Source: Nocardioides bizhenqiangii (lineage in GTDB: Bacteria > Actinomycetota > Actinomycetes > Propionibacteriales > Nocardioidaceae). Taken from it: 64,000 nucleotides of DNA. The translations under genes and the position numbers were made by a program. The notes below the pieces were generated by a model, which saw only the letters and a list, made by a program, of their open reading frames with translations, made no database searches and was not told the DNA's origin. Shown piece by piece: positions 39,430 to 49,750 of the stretch. The stretch lies in the NCBI RefSeq assembly GCF_034661235.1, contig NZ_CP141059.1:2913501-2977500 (forward strand), given 5' to 3'. Position 1 is the first letter of the stretch, and every line of letters starts with the position of its first letter.

Positions 39430-40350
39430 ATGTTGCCTGTCGGTCGTTCGTCCAGATTCCTCGCGGGTGCCGCGCTCGTCGGCACGTTGGTCACCGGCTA
39501 CCTGCAGACGGCGTCGCCGAGCGTGAGCGCGGCGCCCAACAAGCCAGGAGACGGGGTCAGGGCCGCGGCGACGTACGACGCGTGCGGCGAGGTCAGGACG
39601 AAGGTCGACGGCACGCCGTGGACGTGCACGTTCGCCGACAACTTCAACGGCAAGTCGCTCGACGGCGGCAACTGGCTCGTCGGCGAGACCGCCTTCTCCG
39701 GCTTCACCACCGGCAGCACCTGCTTCACCGCCAGGAACGTCGCCGTGCGCTGGGGCATGCTCCGGCTGACGGCGCGGGACGAGGGCTACCCCTTCACGTG
39801 CCGCTCGCCGAACGGCTCGTTCGTGACCCGCTACACCGGCGGCCACATCGGGACGCGTGGCCGCTTCACCCAGACCTACGGGAAGTTCGAGATCCGTGCC
39901 CGCTATCCCAGGACGACTGCCGGCGTGGGGATCGGCTACTGGCTCTACCCCGCGAAGCTGACGTACGGCGCCTGGCCCGCGTCCGGCGAGATCGACATCG
40001 CCGAGTGGTGGTCCAACGTCCCCAACACCACTCTGCCGTCGCTGCACTACCCGGGGAGCAACCCCTCGGTCGACTCCGGGTGGGGCTGCACCGTCGCCAC
40101 CCCGACCTACTTCCACACCTACGGCGTCGAGTGGTCGAGCACCGAGATGGTCTTCAAGATCGACGGCCAGGAGTGCTTCCGGAGGTCGTGGACACCCGCG
40201 TGGCCCCTGGTCGCGCCGCAACCCTTCGACCATCCGTTCGAGATGGTGCTCAACGCGGGCGTCGACCGGACGACCGGTCCGAACGCCGTCACAGCGGCGA
40301 CCGTCCTGCCCGCGACGTACGAGGTCGACTACGTGAAGGCCTGGCGATGA
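39430..40350 (+). CDS. secreted GH16 endo-beta-glucanase-like enzyme
   Basis: 306 residues from ATG at 39430, preceded by GAGGGAG. A signal peptide (residues ~8-37) ends near VSAAP. The GH16 catalytic motif E-I-D-I-A-E lies in SGEIDIAEWW, with Glu nucleophile and acid/base intact. Substrates of close families are beta-1,3- and mixed glucans, carrageenan and agar, and the specificity cannot be read here. It stands alone. The 226-base gap before it shows no clear promoter. Confidence 0.9.
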   Translation: MLPVGRSSRFLAGAALVGTLVTGYLQTASPSVSAAPNKPGDGVRAAATYDACGEVRTKVDGTPWTCTFADNFNGKSLDGGNWLVGETAFSGFTTGSTCFTARNVAVRWGMLRLTARDEGYPFTCRSPNGSFVTRYTGGHIGTRGRFTQTYGKFEIRARYPRTTAGVGIGYWLYPAKLTYGAWPASGEIDIAEWWSNVPNTTLPSLHYPGSNPSVDSGWGCTVATPTYFHTYGVEWSSTEMVFKIDGQECFRRSWTPAWPLVAPQPFDHPFEMVLNAGVDRTTGPNAVTAATVLPATYEVDYVKAWR

Positions 40351-40359
40351 GCGCCGCTC

Positions 40360-40968
40360 TCACTTCAGGACCGACTCGAGCAGACGTCGGACGACGGCGA
40401 GCTGACGCCGCATCTGGGTGGGGTCGCCGGTCGTCCGGGCCAGGAGGTAGGCGCCTTCGAAGGTCACGAACACGTGGTCGGAGAGCGCCGGCACGTCGAT
40501 GTCGGAGCGGTCGCCCACCGCTGCGGTGAGCAGCTCGGCGTAGCGCTCGCGCCAGATGGTGACCGCCTTGGTGATCGGGTCCGACGTCCCGGCGTCCACC
40601 AGGTCCATCTCGGCCAGCACGGAGGTGTAGAGGCAGCCCGTCGTGCCGGTCATGATCTCGTCGGCCATGTCCTCGTAGAAGCGCACGAACGCGACCGCGC
40701 GATCCGCCGGGCCGGGCCCGGCGTCGTACGCCGCAGCCATCCCCTGCTCGAGCATCTCGAGGTCGTCGGCGACGTACTCCGCCACGAGCGCGTCGGCGAG
40801 GTCCCGCTTGCTCGGGAAGTGGTGGAAGAAGGCGCCCTTCGACGACCCGGACGCAGCGATGACGGATTCCACGGTCGTCGCGCGGAACCCGTTGTCGATC
40901 ACCAGGCGGCGCGCCGCCGCGAGGATCCGATCTCGGGTAAAGCTTCCGTCCCGGGGCACGAAACCCAT
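40360..40968 (-). CDS. TetR-family transcriptional regulator
   Basis: 202 residues. The N-terminal TetR helix-turn-helix is clear (RILAAARRLVIDNGFRATTVESVIAASGSSKGAFFHHF). The C-terminal ligand domain resembles the TetR_C_33-like group (TGTTGCLYTSVLAEM). The ATG at 40966-40968 follows an operator-rich divergent region. It should repress itself and the homocysteine methyltransferase gene at 41042 by binding the paired palindromes at 40974 and 41005. Confidence 0.92.
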   Translation of the reverse strand: MGFVPRDGSFTRDRILAAARRLVIDNGFRATTVESVIAASGSSKGAFFHHFPSKRDLADALVAEYVADDLEMLEQGMAAAYDAGPGPADRAVAFVRFYEDMADEIMTGTTGCLYTSVLAEMDLVDAGTSDPITKAVTIWRERYAELLTAAVGDRSDIDVPALSDHVFVTFEGAYLLARTTGDPTQMRRQLAVVRRLLESVLK

Positions 40969-40973
40969 TGTTT

Positions 40974-41020
40974 CAGACCGTCTGGTCTGATACAAACCTC
41001 GTTCCAGACCAAACGGTCTG
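40974..41020. promoter_or_regulatory. paired TetR operators
   Basis: Two 16-bp palindromes with identical half-sites, CAGACC-4 bases-GGTCTG (40974-40989 and 41005-41020). Their starts are 31 bp apart, close to three helical turns, between the divergent tetR and homocysteine methyltransferase genes. This places two dimers on the same DNA face and is a clear candidate for cooperative repression. Confidence 0.8.
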
Positions 41021-41041
41021 AAACGATGGAAGGAGCACCCC

Positions 41042-41956
41042 GTGACCCACCAGCTGCTGACCGATGGCGGCCTCGAGACCGAGCTCATCTTCAACCGAGG
41101 GCTCGACCTCCCGGAGTTCGCGGCGTTCCCCCTCGTCGACACTGACGAGGGCAGGGACACGTTGCGGAGCTACTACGCCGCCTACGTCCGGATCGCCGTG
41201 CGCGCCCAGGTGCCGATGCTGCTCGAGACGCCGACCTGGCGCGCCAACCCCGATCACGGCGCTGCGCTCGGCTACGACGCCACCGCGCTCGACCGCCTCA
41301 ACCGGCGCTCGGTCGAGCTGATGAACGAGATCGCGAACGAGCACGACGACGAGCTCGTCGGGTGGCAGGTCGGGGGGATCCTCGGGCCGCGCGGCGACGG
41401 CTACCTGGCGGCGGGCGGTGTCGATCCGGCCGAGGCCGCGAGCTACCACCGTCCCCAGCTCGCCGCGTTCGCGGCAGCGGGCGCCGACCGGGCGACCGTG
41501 CTCACGCTCACCGACGTCGGGGAGGGCATCGGGATCGCCCGAGCGGCTGCGGACGTCGGCCTACCCGTCGTCATCGGATTCACCGTCGAGACCGATGGGC
41601 GGCTGCCCGACGGCAGCCCCCTCGCCGCGGCGATCGAGGCGGTGGACGCGACAGCCGCGCCGTCGTACTTCCTCATCAACTGCGCGCATCCCACGCACAT
41701 CACGCACGCGGTGGACGACGGTGCCTGGCAGCAGCGGATCGGCGGCCTCCGCGTCAACGCGTCGACGATGAGCCATGCTGAGCTGGACGTCGCGGAGGAG
41801 CTCGACGACGGCGACCCCGCGCGGCTGGCGACGGATCAGCTGCCGCTGCTCACCGCCTTCCCCAACCTCGAGGTGCTCGGGGGCTGCTGCGGCACCGACG
41901 CCCGCCACGTCGCCGAGATGTGGGGCGTAGGTGAGCGACCGAGGGCGGTCAGCTGA
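41042..41956 (+). CDS. homocysteine S-methyltransferase family protein
   Basis: 304 residues with a GTG start and a GGAAGGAG site. The zinc-binding cysteines are present: INC (residue ~219) and the GGCCGTD pair (residues ~282-283). It transfers a methyl group from a donor such as S-methylmethionine to homocysteine or a related thiol. Its convergent 3' end overlaps ispG by eight bases. Expression is likely controlled by the divergent TetR. Confidence 0.88.
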   Translation: MTHQLLTDGGLETELIFNRGLDLPEFAAFPLVDTDEGRDTLRSYYAAYVRIAVRAQVPMLLETPTWRANPDHGAALGYDATALDRLNRRSVELMNEIANEHDDELVGWQVGGILGPRGDGYLAAGGVDPAEAASYHRPQLAAFAAAGADRATVLTLTDVGEGIGIARAAADVGLPVVIGFTVETDGRLPDGSPLAAAIEAVDATAAPSYFLINCAHPTHITHAVDDGAWQQRIGGLRVNASTMSHAELDVAEELDDGDPARLATDQLPLLTAFPNLEVLGGCCGTDARHVAEMWGVGERPRAVS

Positions 41957-43100
41957 CGCTGACCGAGGGCTCCGCGCCCTCGACCGGCTCCATCGACTCG
42001 GCGATCCGCAGCGCCTCCTCGATCAGGGTCTCCACGATCTGCGACTCGGGCACGGTCTTGATCACCTCGCCCTTGACGAAGATCTGGCCCTTGCCGTTGC
42101 CGGAGGCGACGCCGAGGTCGGCCTCACGCGCCTCGCCGGGTCCGTTGACGACACAGCCCATCACGGCGACCCGCAGCGGCACCTCCATGCCCTCGAGCCC
42201 CGCGGTGACCTGCTCCGCCAGCGTGTAGACGTCGACCTGTGCGCGGCCGCAGCTCGGGCAGGACACGATCTCGAGCTTGCGCTCGCGGAGGTTGAGCGAC
42301 TGGAGGATCTGGAGTCCGACCTTGACCTCCTCGACCGGCGGCGCCGACAGCGACACCCGGATCGTGTCTCCGATGCCCCGGGACAGCAGGGCACCGAAGG
42401 CGGTCGCGGACTTGATCGTGCCCTGGAAGGCCGGACCGGCCTCGGTGACGCCGAGGTGGAGCGGCCAGTCGCCCTGCTCCGCGAGCAGCTCGTAGGCGCG
42501 CACCATCACGACGGGGTCGTTGTGCTTGACCGAGATCTTGAAGTCGCGGAAGCCATGCTCCTCGAAGAGGCTGGCCTCCCAGACCGCCGACTCGACGAGC
42601 GCCTCGGGGGTCGCCTTGCCGTACTTCTCGAGCAGCCGCTTGTCGAGCGACCCTGCGTTGACGCCGATCCGGATGCTGGTGCCGCGGTCGGTAGCAGCGC
42701 GCGCGATCTCCTTGATCTGGTCGTCGAACCGCTTGATGTTGCCGGGATTGACGCGCACCGCGGCGCAACCGGCGTCGATCGCGGCGAAGACGTACTTCGG
42801 CTGGAAGTGGATGTCGGCGATGACCGGGATCTGGCTGTGCTGGGCGATCTCGGGGAGCGCCTCCGCGTCGTCCTGGCTCGGGCAGGCGACCCGCACGATG
42901 TCGCAGCCGGAGGCTGTCAGCTCGGCGATCTGCTGGAGCGTGCTGTTGACGTCGGCGGTCAGGGTCGTCGTCATCGACTGGACCGAGATCGGGTGGTCGC
43001 TGCCGACGCCGACCTTGCCCACCTGGATCTGCCGCGTCTTGCGGCGAGGAGCCAGCACCGGCGGGGGTGCTGCGGGCATGCCGAGGCTGATCGCGGTCAT
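41949..43100 (-). CDS. ispG: (E)-4-hydroxy-3-methylbut-2-enyl-diphosphate synthase
   Basis: 383 residues, the short bacterial type without the plant-type insert. It converts MEcPP to HMBPP in the MEP pathway. The [4Fe-4S] cysteines are in [11 protein letters not shown] (two) and [18 protein letters not shown] and the N-terminal [15 protein letters not shown] are intact. It is in the same orientation as dxr and the protease gene, 60 bases after the protease stop. Confidence 0.97.
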   Translation of the reverse strand: MTAISLGMPAAPPPVLAPRRKTRQIQVGKVGVGSDHPISVQSMTTTLTADVNSTLQQIAELTASGCDIVRVACPSQDDAEALPEIAQHSQIPVIADIHFQPKYVFAAIDAGCAAVRVNPGNIKRFDDQIKEIARAATDRGTSIRIGVNAGSLDKRLLEKYGKATPEALVESAVWEASLFEEHGFRDFKISVKHNDPVVMVRAYELLAEQGDWPLHLGVTEAGPAFQGTIKSATAFGALLSRGIGDTIRVSLSAPPVEEVKVGLQILQSLNLRERKLEIVSCPSCGRAQVDVYTLAEQVTAGLEGMEVPLRVAVMGCVVNGPGEAREADLGVASGNGKGQIFVKGEVIKTVPESQIVETLIEEALRIAESMEPVEGAEPSVSVS

Positions 43101-43160
43101 GGCCCCAGGGTACTTCCGGGGCTTGCCTCGAGCGTCATCGAGAGGTCAGTGCGGCATCGA

Positions 43161-44525
43161 TCAGCTGCCGTCGAGGTGGACGGGCACGACGAGGTCGCCC
43201 ACGATCAGCACCACGCCCATGACCAGCATCGCCGACGCGACGACGTAGGCCACCGGCAGCAGCTTCGCCGCGTCGACGTAGCCGGGATCGGGACGACCGC
43301 GAAGCCGTGCCAACCCGCGGCGCAGCGCCTCCCACAGGGCGCTGGCGATGTGGCCGCCGTCGAGCGGCAGGAGCGGGACGAAGTTGAACATGCCGATGAA
43401 GAAGTTGAAGCCCGCGATCAGCATCAGCAGCGAGATGACCTTCTCGTCGACCTGGATCTCCTCGTGCGCTGCCGTCTCGCCCGCGAGCCGTCCGCCGCCG
43501 ACGATGCTGACCGGCCCCGCCGGATCGCGCTCCTCGAGGCCGAAGATGGCCTGGCCGACGTCGAACACCTTCATCGGGAGGGTGCCGAGGGCCTTGACCA
43601 CGTCGACGGTCATGCCGCCCATCTGCTCGAGCGTGTAGAGCGGTCCGCCGGTGGTCGCGTACGACTCCGGACGAACACCGAGGAAGCCGACCGGCTCCGG
43701 TTCGTCCGCGTCCTCGCTGAGGAACCGCGGCGTCACCGTGGTCTCGGTGACGATCGTCATCAGCTCGCCGTCGCGCTCGATCACGATGTCCGCGCGGCGG
43801 TCCTCGTTGTCACGGATCAGCTGCTGGACCTGCTCCCAGTCCTCCGCCTCGACGCCGTTGAAGGAGACGATCCGGTCGCCGGCCTCGATGCCGGCCTCGA
43901 AGGCCGGAGTCGGCTGGTCGCGGATCTCCTCGTCGGTGCACACCCGACCGGACTCCTCCGCCGGCACGACGCACGCCTGCACCTCCTCGATCGTCGTGGT
44001 GGCCGACTGGTCGGCCGCGTTCCCCCAGGTCGCGAAGACCGCCGCGAAGATGCCGAACGCGATCAGCAGGTTGACCGACGGGCCGCCGGCCATCACGACG
44101 ACCTTCTTCCAGGACGGCATCTTGTAGAACAACCGGTCGGCGTCGCCGGGACCGACCAGCTCCCACTCCGCGGCGCGGGCGTCCGAGATCAGCTGCGTGA
44201 ACATGCCCGTGTTGGACTTCCGGACCCGGGTGACCTGCCGGCCCTCCGCGTCGTACGTGACCTCGTCGGCGAGCTCGGCAGCCGCCGGCGGCAGCATCCC
44301 GACGATCTTGACGTAGCCGCCGAGCGGGATCGCCTTGACGCCGTACTCCGTCTCGCCGACCTGCTTGCTCCACACCGTGGGGCCGAAGCCGATGAAGTAC
44401 TGCGTGACCTTCCCGCCGAACTTCTTCGCCGGGATCATGTGGCCGAGCTCGTGCAGCCCGATCGAGACCAGGATCGCGACCACGAAGACGAGCACCCCGA
44501 GGGTGTAGAGCAGGGCGGCGGTCAT
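43161..44525 (-). CDS. site-2 protease (RseP/Rip1 family)
   Basis: 454 residues from the ATG at 44523-44525. The zinc motif HELGH is in TM1 (residues ~20-25) and the second ligand region NFVPLLPLDGGH is near residue 395. A PDZ domain lies between (residues ~200-270), with an extra segment before it. It carries out regulated intramembrane proteolysis of anti-sigma factors. The start overlaps the dxr stop (ATGA), and ispG follows, the order seen in mycobacteria (dxr-rip1-gcpE). Confidence 0.95.
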   Translation of the reverse strand: MTAALLYTLGVLVFVVAILVSIGLHELGHMIPAKKFGGKVTQYFIGFGPTVWSKQVGETEYGVKAIPLGGYVKIVGMLPPAAAELADEVTYDAEGRQVTRVRKSNTGMFTQLISDARAAEWELVGPGDADRLFYKMPSWKKVVVMAGGPSVNLLIAFGIFAAVFATWGNAADQSATTTIEEVQACVVPAEESGRVCTDEEIRDQPTPAFEAGIEAGDRIVSFNGVEAEDWEQVQQLIRDNEDRRADIVIERDGELMTIVTETTVTPRFLSEDADEPEPVGFLGVRPESYATTGGPLYTLEQMGGMTVDVVKALGTLPMKVFDVGQAIFGLEERDPAGPVSIVGGGRLAGETAAHEEIQVDEKVISLLMLIAGFNFFIGMFNFVPLLPLDGGHIASALWEALRRGLARLRGRPDPGYVDAAKLLPVAYVVASAMLVMGVVLIVGDLVVPVHLDGS

Positions 44526-45640
44526 CGCTGGGTGGAGGTCCTCATCGATCCGATGGTGCGGGTGGCGGCTTCGCGGGCCCACGCGTCGGCGGCGAGGACG
44601 TCGTCGAGCGTGAGCTGCTGATCCGAGGGTACGTCGTGGTCGGCAAGCACGCTGCCGATGACGTCGACGATGCCTGGGAACAGGAGCCGGCCGTCGTGGA
44701 ACGCGTCGACGCAGACCTCGTTGGCGGCGTTGTAGACCGCCGGCGCGGTGCTTCCGCGGCGACCGGCCTCTCGTGCCAGCACGACGGCCGGGAACGCGAC
44801 GTCGTCGAGCGGCTCGAACCGCCAGTCGGCGGTCTTGGTCCAGTCCACCGGCGTCTCCGCGTCGGGCACCCGGTCGGGCCAGGCCAACCCGAGCGCGATC
44901 GGGACCAGCATGGTCGGGAGCCCGATCTGGGCCACCACCGCGCCATCGACGAACTCGACCATCGAGTGGATGAGCTGCTGCGGGTGGACGACGACGTCGA
45001 TCCGGTCGAACGGCACGTCGAAGAGCAGGTGCGCCTCGATCACCTCGAGACCTTTGTTGACGAGGGTCGCCGAGTTGGTCGTGATCACCCGGCCCATCGC
45101 GAAGTTGGGGTGCGCGAGCGCCTGCTCCGGCGTGACGTCCGCCAGCTCGGCGAGGCTACGGCCGCGGAACGGGCCGCCGCTCGCGGTCAGCACGAGGCGA
45201 CGTACCTCCTCGCTGCGTCCGCCCCGCAGGCTCTGCGCGATCGCGCTGTGCTCGCTGTCGACCGGCACGATCTGGCCGGGTTGTGCCCGCTGCTTGACCA
45301 GCGGGCCGCCGATGATGAGCGACTCCTTGTTGGCCAGCGCCAGAGTGCGGCCGGCGTCGAGGGCGGCCAGCGTCGGCCGCAGGCCGACCGCACCGGTGAT
45401 CCCGTTGAGGACGACGTCGCACGTCAGCTGTGCCGCCTCGACCGATGCCTCCGCGCCCAGACCGGAGAAGGCCCCGGGGTGGTGGGCGGTGACCTCCTCC
45501 ACCTGCCGGTCGAACAGCTCTCGGTTGCCGCCCCCGGCCGTGATCCCCACGACCCGGAACCGGTCGCGGTTGGCGCGCACGATCTCGAGCGCCTGGGTCC
45601 CGATCGACCCGGTCGAGCCGAGGATGACGACGTCTCTCAC
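44522..45640 (-). CDS. dxr: 1-deoxy-D-xylulose-5-phosphate reductoisomerase
   Basis: 372 residues. It converts DXP to MEP, the committed MEP-pathway step. The NADPH site is VILGSTGSIGTQAL, and the metal/substrate regions are PVDSEHSAI, LTASGGPFRG and NFAMGRVITTNSATLVNKGLEVIEAH. The GTG at 45638-45640 was chosen as the first start before the Rossmann strand. An upstream extension in frame shows no coding signal. It is followed by the site-2 protease gene with a four-base overlap. Confidence 0.97.
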   Translation of the reverse strand: MRDVVILGSTGSIGTQALEIVRANRDRFRVVGITAGGGNRELFDRQVEEVTAHHPGAFSGLGAEASVEAAQLTCDVVLNGITGAVGLRPTLAALDAGRTLALANKESLIIGGPLVKQRAQPGQIVPVDSEHSAIAQSLRGGRSEEVRRLVLTASGGPFRGRSLAELADVTPEQALAHPNFAMGRVITTNSATLVNKGLEVIEAHLLFDVPFDRIDVVVHPQQLIHSMVEFVDGAVVAQIGLPTMLVPIALGLAWPDRVPDAETPVDWTKTADWRFEPLDDVAFPAVVLAREAGRRGSTAPAVYNAANEVCVDAFHDGRLLFPGIVDVIGSVLADHDVPSDQQLTLDDVLAADAWAREAATRTIGSMRTSTQR

Positions 45641-45681
45641 AATCGCCCATCCTTCCAGCCGACGACTGGCATCCTCGAACC

Positions 45682-47040
45682 GTGCCCCTCCGCGCTCCTC
45701 GCGCCGCCGTTCTCGTCGGCGTGGTCGGTCTCCTCCTGACGTCCGTCGTCGCACCGCGCGCGGACCCAGCAGCCGCGCAGGTGGCGGGCTCGCGCGGCGG
45801 CTGCACCGGCCGGATCGCGCTCACCTTCGACGACGGGCCGGCGAGTGGACCCACCGACCAGCTGCTCCGGATCCTGCGCGACCGCGGCGTCCCGGCGACG
45901 TTCTTCATGGTCGGCCAGCGCGTGGTCGCCGCACCACGGCTCACCCGCGCGGTCGAGCGCGGCGGCTTCCTGATCGCCAACCACTCGTGGGCGCACGTCC
46001 GGATGACGACCCAGACGCGTTCGGAGGTGGCGGCGTCGCTGCGGACCACGACGCGCGCCCTGCGCCGGGTCGGCACCCACCCGACGGGGTTGATGCGGCC
46101 GCCGTACGGCGCCCTCGACGCGGCCGCGCGGGACGGCGTCCGCGACGCCGGGCTGGTGCCGGTGCTGTGGAACGTCGACTCCCGCGACTGGGAGAGCGGC
46201 ACGGCCTCCCAGATCGCGGCACGAATCCTCGCCCAGCTGCGACCGGGCGCGAACATCGTGCTCCAGCACGATGGCGTCACCCGGTCGCCGATCTCGATCG
46301 CCGCGGTGCCCAGGGTCGTGCGAGGCGCCCGGCAGCGTGGCTACTGCTTCACCGCACTGGACGAGCGCGGTCGGCCCGGGTTCCCCACGCCTCGGGTGTC
46401 GGTGTCGGTGACCGATGCCGCCGAAGGACGCCACGCCGTGGCGACGATCCGGTTGACCAGACCGCCCGGGCGCACGACGTCGGTGCGGGTGCGCACCGTC
46501 TCGCGCACAGCCCGGATCGGGCAGGACGTGCAGCGGATGACCCGCCGGGTCGGAGTGCCGGCCGGCCGGCTCACGGTCCGGGTGCCGATCGCAGTGGTCC
46601 GCGACCGCACCGACGAGCCGCTCGAGAGGTTCGCGGTCCGGATCACCCGGCCGCGCGGCCTCGCGCTGGGGCGGGACGTCGCCGTCGGGCAGGTCCGCGA
46701 CCGCAACGTTCCTCCTCTGGTCCGTGGCGCCGACGTGACCGTGCCGGAGCCGGCGGCGGACACCGTCGTCCCTGTCACCTTCACGCTGGCGCGTCCGAGC
46801 GGCAAGCAGATCCGGTTCGTGCTGCGGACGGTTGCCGGGTCGGCGGACGGCACCGACTTCGTCCGCACCCGACAGGACGTCGTGCTGGCGCCTGGAGAGA
46901 CGTCGGTCGAGCTGCCGGTGACGGTCCTTGCCGACAGCCTCGGCGAGCCGGACGAGACCTTCCGCGTCGAGGTGGTGCGGGCCCGGAACGTCCGGATCGG
47001 GCGTCCGTCGACGGTGACGATCGCCGCTCCGCAGCCGTAG
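45682..47040 (+). CDS. exported polysaccharide deacetylase with C-terminal Calx-beta repeats
   Basis: 452 residues with a GTG start. Signal peptide residues ~10-32. The NodB domain has TFDDGPASG (Asp for metal and base), NHSWAH (two metal histidines) and RPPYGA, ending in a QHDG motif. Residues ~245-450 hold two Calx-beta-like repeats (each ending in a DEPxERF or DEPDETFRV motif). The catalytic half fits cell-wall or chitin deacetylases. No cell-wall anchor is seen. Divergent from dxr with only ~40 bases between. Confidence 0.88.
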   Translation: MPLRAPRAAVLVGVVGLLLTSVVAPRADPAAAQVAGSRGGCTGRIALTFDDGPASGPTDQLLRILRDRGVPATFFMVGQRVVAAPRLTRAVERGGFLIANHSWAHVRMTTQTRSEVAASLRTTTRALRRVGTHPTGLMRPPYGALDAAARDGVRDAGLVPVLWNVDSRDWESGTASQIAARILAQLRPGANIVLQHDGVTRSPISIAAVPRVVRGARQRGYCFTALDERGRPGFPTPRVSVSVTDAAEGRHAVATIRLTRPPGRTTSVRVRTVSRTARIGQDVQRMTRRVGVPAGRLTVRVPIAVVRDRTDEPLERFAVRITRPRGLALGRDVAVGQVRDRNVPPLVRGADVTVPEPAADTVVPVTFTLARPSGKQIRFVLRTVAGSADGTDFVRTRQDVVLAPGETSVELPVTVLADSLGEPDETFRVEVVRARNVRIGRPSTVTIAAPQP

Positions 47041-47044
47041 CCGG

Positions 47045-47998
47045 TCAGTCGTCGAGGAGGCCGTCTGCCGCCGCGTAGGGGTCGGACTCCCCCGCCACCA
47101 CCGCGGCTGCCAGGCCATCCAGCCGGTTTCCCTCGTCGACCGAGCCCCAGCGCTCACGGAGCGCGGTCAGCGCGATCGCCTCGATCTCGTCCCGCGCGCG
47201 CCGTACCCGTCGGCGCTCGAGCTCACCGCTCTCCCCCGCCCAGGCGCGGTGGGCGTCGATCGCGTCGACGACCTCGGCGGCTCCCTCGCCCGCCGAAGCG
47301 ACGGTCTTCAGCACCGGCGGCCGCCAGGCGCCCTCCGGACGCTCGGCGAGGGCGAGCATCGACCGCAGGTCGCGCCGGACCTGGTCGGCGCCGTCCCGAT
47401 CGGCCTTGTTGATGACGTAGACGTCGCCGATCTCGAGGATGCCGGCCTTCGCGGCCTGGATCCCGTCGCCCATGCCCGGTGCCAGCAGCACGATCGTGGT
47501 GTCGGCGAGCCGGGCGATCTCGACCTCGCTCTGCCCGACGCCGACGGTCTCGACCAGGATCACGTCGCAGCCGGCCGCGTCGAGCACCCGGAGTGCCTGC
47601 GGGGTCGCCCGCGAGACGCCGCCGAGGTGGCCCCGTGCGGCCATCGAGCGGATGAAGACGCCGGGGTCGGTGGCGTGCTCGGACATCCGGATCCGGTCGC
47701 CGAGCAGGGCGCCGCCCGAGTACGGCGACGACGGGTCGATCGCGAGCACCCCGACCCGGAGGTCGCGACCGCGCAGCTCGGCGACGAGCGCGTTGGTCGA
47801 GGTCGACTTGCCGACGCCCGGCGAGCCGGTGAGACCCACGACGTGCGCCCGCCCGGCGTACGGCGTCAGCGCCGCCATCACCTCGCGAAGAAGCGATGAA
47901 CCGTCCTCGACCTGCGAGATCAGACGGCCGATCGCCCGGGCCTCGCCGTCGCGGGCCCGGGCGACCAGCTCGTCAGGTGACTCAGTTCGACGGGACAC
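47045..47998 (-). CDS. meaB: methylmalonyl-CoA mutase-associated GTPase MeaB
   Basis: 317 residues. The G3E GTPase motifs are present: GSPGVGKST (P-loop), [33 protein letters not shown] and NKADRDG. It protects and loads cobalamin mutases. The GTG start lies within the last 17 bases of the thiolase gene. No mutase gene is in the window, though an epimerase gene is 1.3 kb away on the other strand. Confidence 0.95.
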   Translation of the reverse strand: MSRRTESPDELVARARDGEARAIGRLISQVEDGSSLLREVMAALTPYAGRAHVVGLTGSPGVGKSTSTNALVAELRGRDLRVGVLAIDPSSPYSGGALLGDRIRMSEHATDPGVFIRSMAARGHLGGVSRATPQALRVLDAAGCDVILVETVGVGQSEVEIARLADTTIVLLAPGMGDGIQAAKAGILEIGDVYVINKADRDGADQVRRDLRSMLALAERPEGAWRPPVLKTVASAGEGAAEVVDAIDAHRAWAGESGELERRRVRRARDEIEAIALTALRERWGSVDEGNRLDGLAAAVVAGESDPYAAADGLLDD

Positions 47999-49178
47999 GC
48001 ACGATCAGGGCGTCGCCCTGGCCGCCGCCTCCGCACAGCGCGGCCGCGCCGGTGCCGCCGCCCCGGCGCTTGAGCTCGAGCGCGAGGTGGAGGACCACCC
48101 GGGCGCCGGACATGCCGACGGGGTGGCCGAGCGCGATGGCGCCGCCGTTGACGTTGACGACGGCGTTGTCGATGCCGAGCTCCCGTGCCGACGAGATGCC
48201 GACAGCTGCGAACGCCTCGTTGAACTCGACCAGGTCGAGGTCAGTGGGGGCGATCCCTTCCTTCTCGCAGGCCTTCGCGGTCGCGACGGCCGGCTGGAGC
48301 TGGAGGGTCGAGTCGGGGCCGGCGACCTGGCCGTGCGCACCGATCTCGCAGAGCCAGTCGAGCCCGAGCTCCTCGGCCCTCGCCTTGCTCATCACGACGA
48401 CGGCGCAGGCCCCGTCGGAGATCTGCGACGCCGAGCCGGCCGTGATCGTGCCCTCCTTGGAGAACGCCGGGCGCAGCTTGCCGAGCGACTCGGCGGTGGT
48501 GTCGCCCCGCACGCCCTCGTCCTCCCGGACGATGACCGGGTCACCCTTGCGCTGCGGGATCTCGACGGGGACGACCTCCTCGTCGAAGACGCCGTTCTTC
48601 CACGCGACGGCCGCCTTCTGGTGCGACTGGGCCGCGAACTCGTCCTGCTCCTCGCGGCTGAGGTTCTGCGCCGCGGCGTTGCACTCCTCGGTGAGCAGGC
48701 CCATGGCCTGCTGCGTGAACTGGTCGAACAGCGCGTCGTAGGCCATCGAGTCGACGAGACTCACGTCGCCGAACTTGATGCCCTCGCGGGACTTAGGCAG
48801 GAAGTGCGGGGCGTTGGTCATCGACTCCATGCCACCCGCGACCACGACGTCGACCTCGCCCGCACGGATCAGCTGGTCGGCAATCGCGATCGAGTTGAGG
48901 CCGGAGAGGCAGACCTTGTTGATCGTGATCGAGGGGACGCTCATCGGGATGCCGCCCTTGTGGGCAGCCACGCGAGCAGGGTTCTGACCGGCGCCGGCCA
49001 GGATGACCTGACCCATGATCACGTAGTCGACCTGGTCGGGGCTGACGCCCGACTTCTCCAGCGCGCCCTTGATGGCAACGCCACCCAGGTCCGCAGCGGA
49101 GAGGCTCTTGAGACCGCCGCTGAGGCGACCGATGGGGGTGCGGGCACCGGCGACGATGACGCTGGGGTTGTCGGACAT
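47982..49178 (-). CDS. acetyl-CoA C-acetyltransferase (thiolase)
   Basis: 398 residues, full-length thiolase. The nucleophile Cys90 is in [20 protein letters not shown] holds the catalytic His, and the C-terminal CGGGGQGDA holds the acid/base Cys. It condenses two acetyl-CoA to acetoacetyl-CoA or works in reverse. The ATG follows GGAGGA closely. The 3' end overlaps meaB. The crotonyl-CoA carboxylase/reductase-like gene nearby is consistent with C4-CoA metabolism. Confidence 0.93.
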   Translation of the reverse strand: MSDNPSVIVAGARTPIGRLSGGLKSLSAADLGGVAIKGALEKSGVSPDQVDYVIMGQVILAGAGQNPARVAAHKGGIPMSVPSITINKVCLSGLNSIAIADQLIRAGEVDVVVAGGMESMTNAPHFLPKSREGIKFGDVSLVDSMAYDALFDQFTQQAMGLLTEECNAAAQNLSREEQDEFAAQSHQKAAVAWKNGVFDEEVVPVEIPQRKGDPVIVREDEGVRGDTTAESLGKLRPAFSKEGTITAGSASQISDGACAVVVMSKARAEELGLDWLCEIGAHGQVAGPDSTLQLQPAVATAKACEKEGIAPTDLDLVEFNEAFAAVGISSARELGIDNAVVNVNGGAIALGHPVGMSGARVVLHLALELKRRGGGTGAAALCGGGGQGDALIVRVPSN

Positions 49179-49306
49179 TCTTCCTCCGTGAAGACGAACG
49201 GGTGAAACCTTGTCGACTGTACTCGCGGGCGTCACGGGCGGGCGAGGGGTCTCAGTCGGGCTGGGATGAGTCGCTCGTCACAGCGGCCGATCGGCACAAT
49301 GACGCC

Positions 49307-49750
49307 ATGAGCCTGAACGACGTGCAGCACCTCTTCACCGCCATCGACCACGTCGGCATCGCCGTGCCGGACCTCGACGAGGCGATGGCGTTCTACACCG
49401 AGACCTATGGCATGACGGTGGCGCACGAGGAGACCAACGAGGAGCAGGGCGTCCGCGAGGCCATGGTCCGGGTGGGCGAGAGCGACTCCATGATCCAGCT
49501 GCTCGCACCCCTCTCCCCCGACTCGACGATCGGCAAGTTCCTCGACCGCAGCGGACCGGGTCTGCAGCAGCTCGCGTACCGGGTGGCCGACATCGACGCG
49601 GTCTGCGCGACGCTCCGGGAGCGCGGCCTGCGGCTGCTCTACGACGAGCCGAAGCGCGGCACGTCGAACAGCCGGGTCAACTTCATCCACCCCAAGGACG
49701 CCGGCGGCGTGCTCGTCGAGCTCGTGGAGCCGGCCGGCAACGGTCACTGA
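49307..49750 (+). CDS. mce: methylmalonyl-CoA epimerase
   Basis: 147 residues, vicinal-oxygen-chelate fold. Metal ligands are expected in IDHVGIAVPD, in QLLAPLSPDS or QQLAYRVAD, and in the C-terminal VLVELVEP. The ATG at 49307 gives the standard length. It interconverts R- and S-methylmalonyl-CoA. It is divergent from the thiolase/meaB pair and its end overlaps pxpC by seven bases. Confidence 0.92.
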   Translation: MSLNDVQHLFTAIDHVGIAVPDLDEAMAFYTETYGMTVAHEETNEEQGVREAMVRVGESDSMIQLLAPLSPDSTIGKFLDRSGPGLQQLAYRVADIDAVCATLRERGLRLLYDEPKRGTSNSRVNFIHPKDAGGVLVELVEPAGNGH

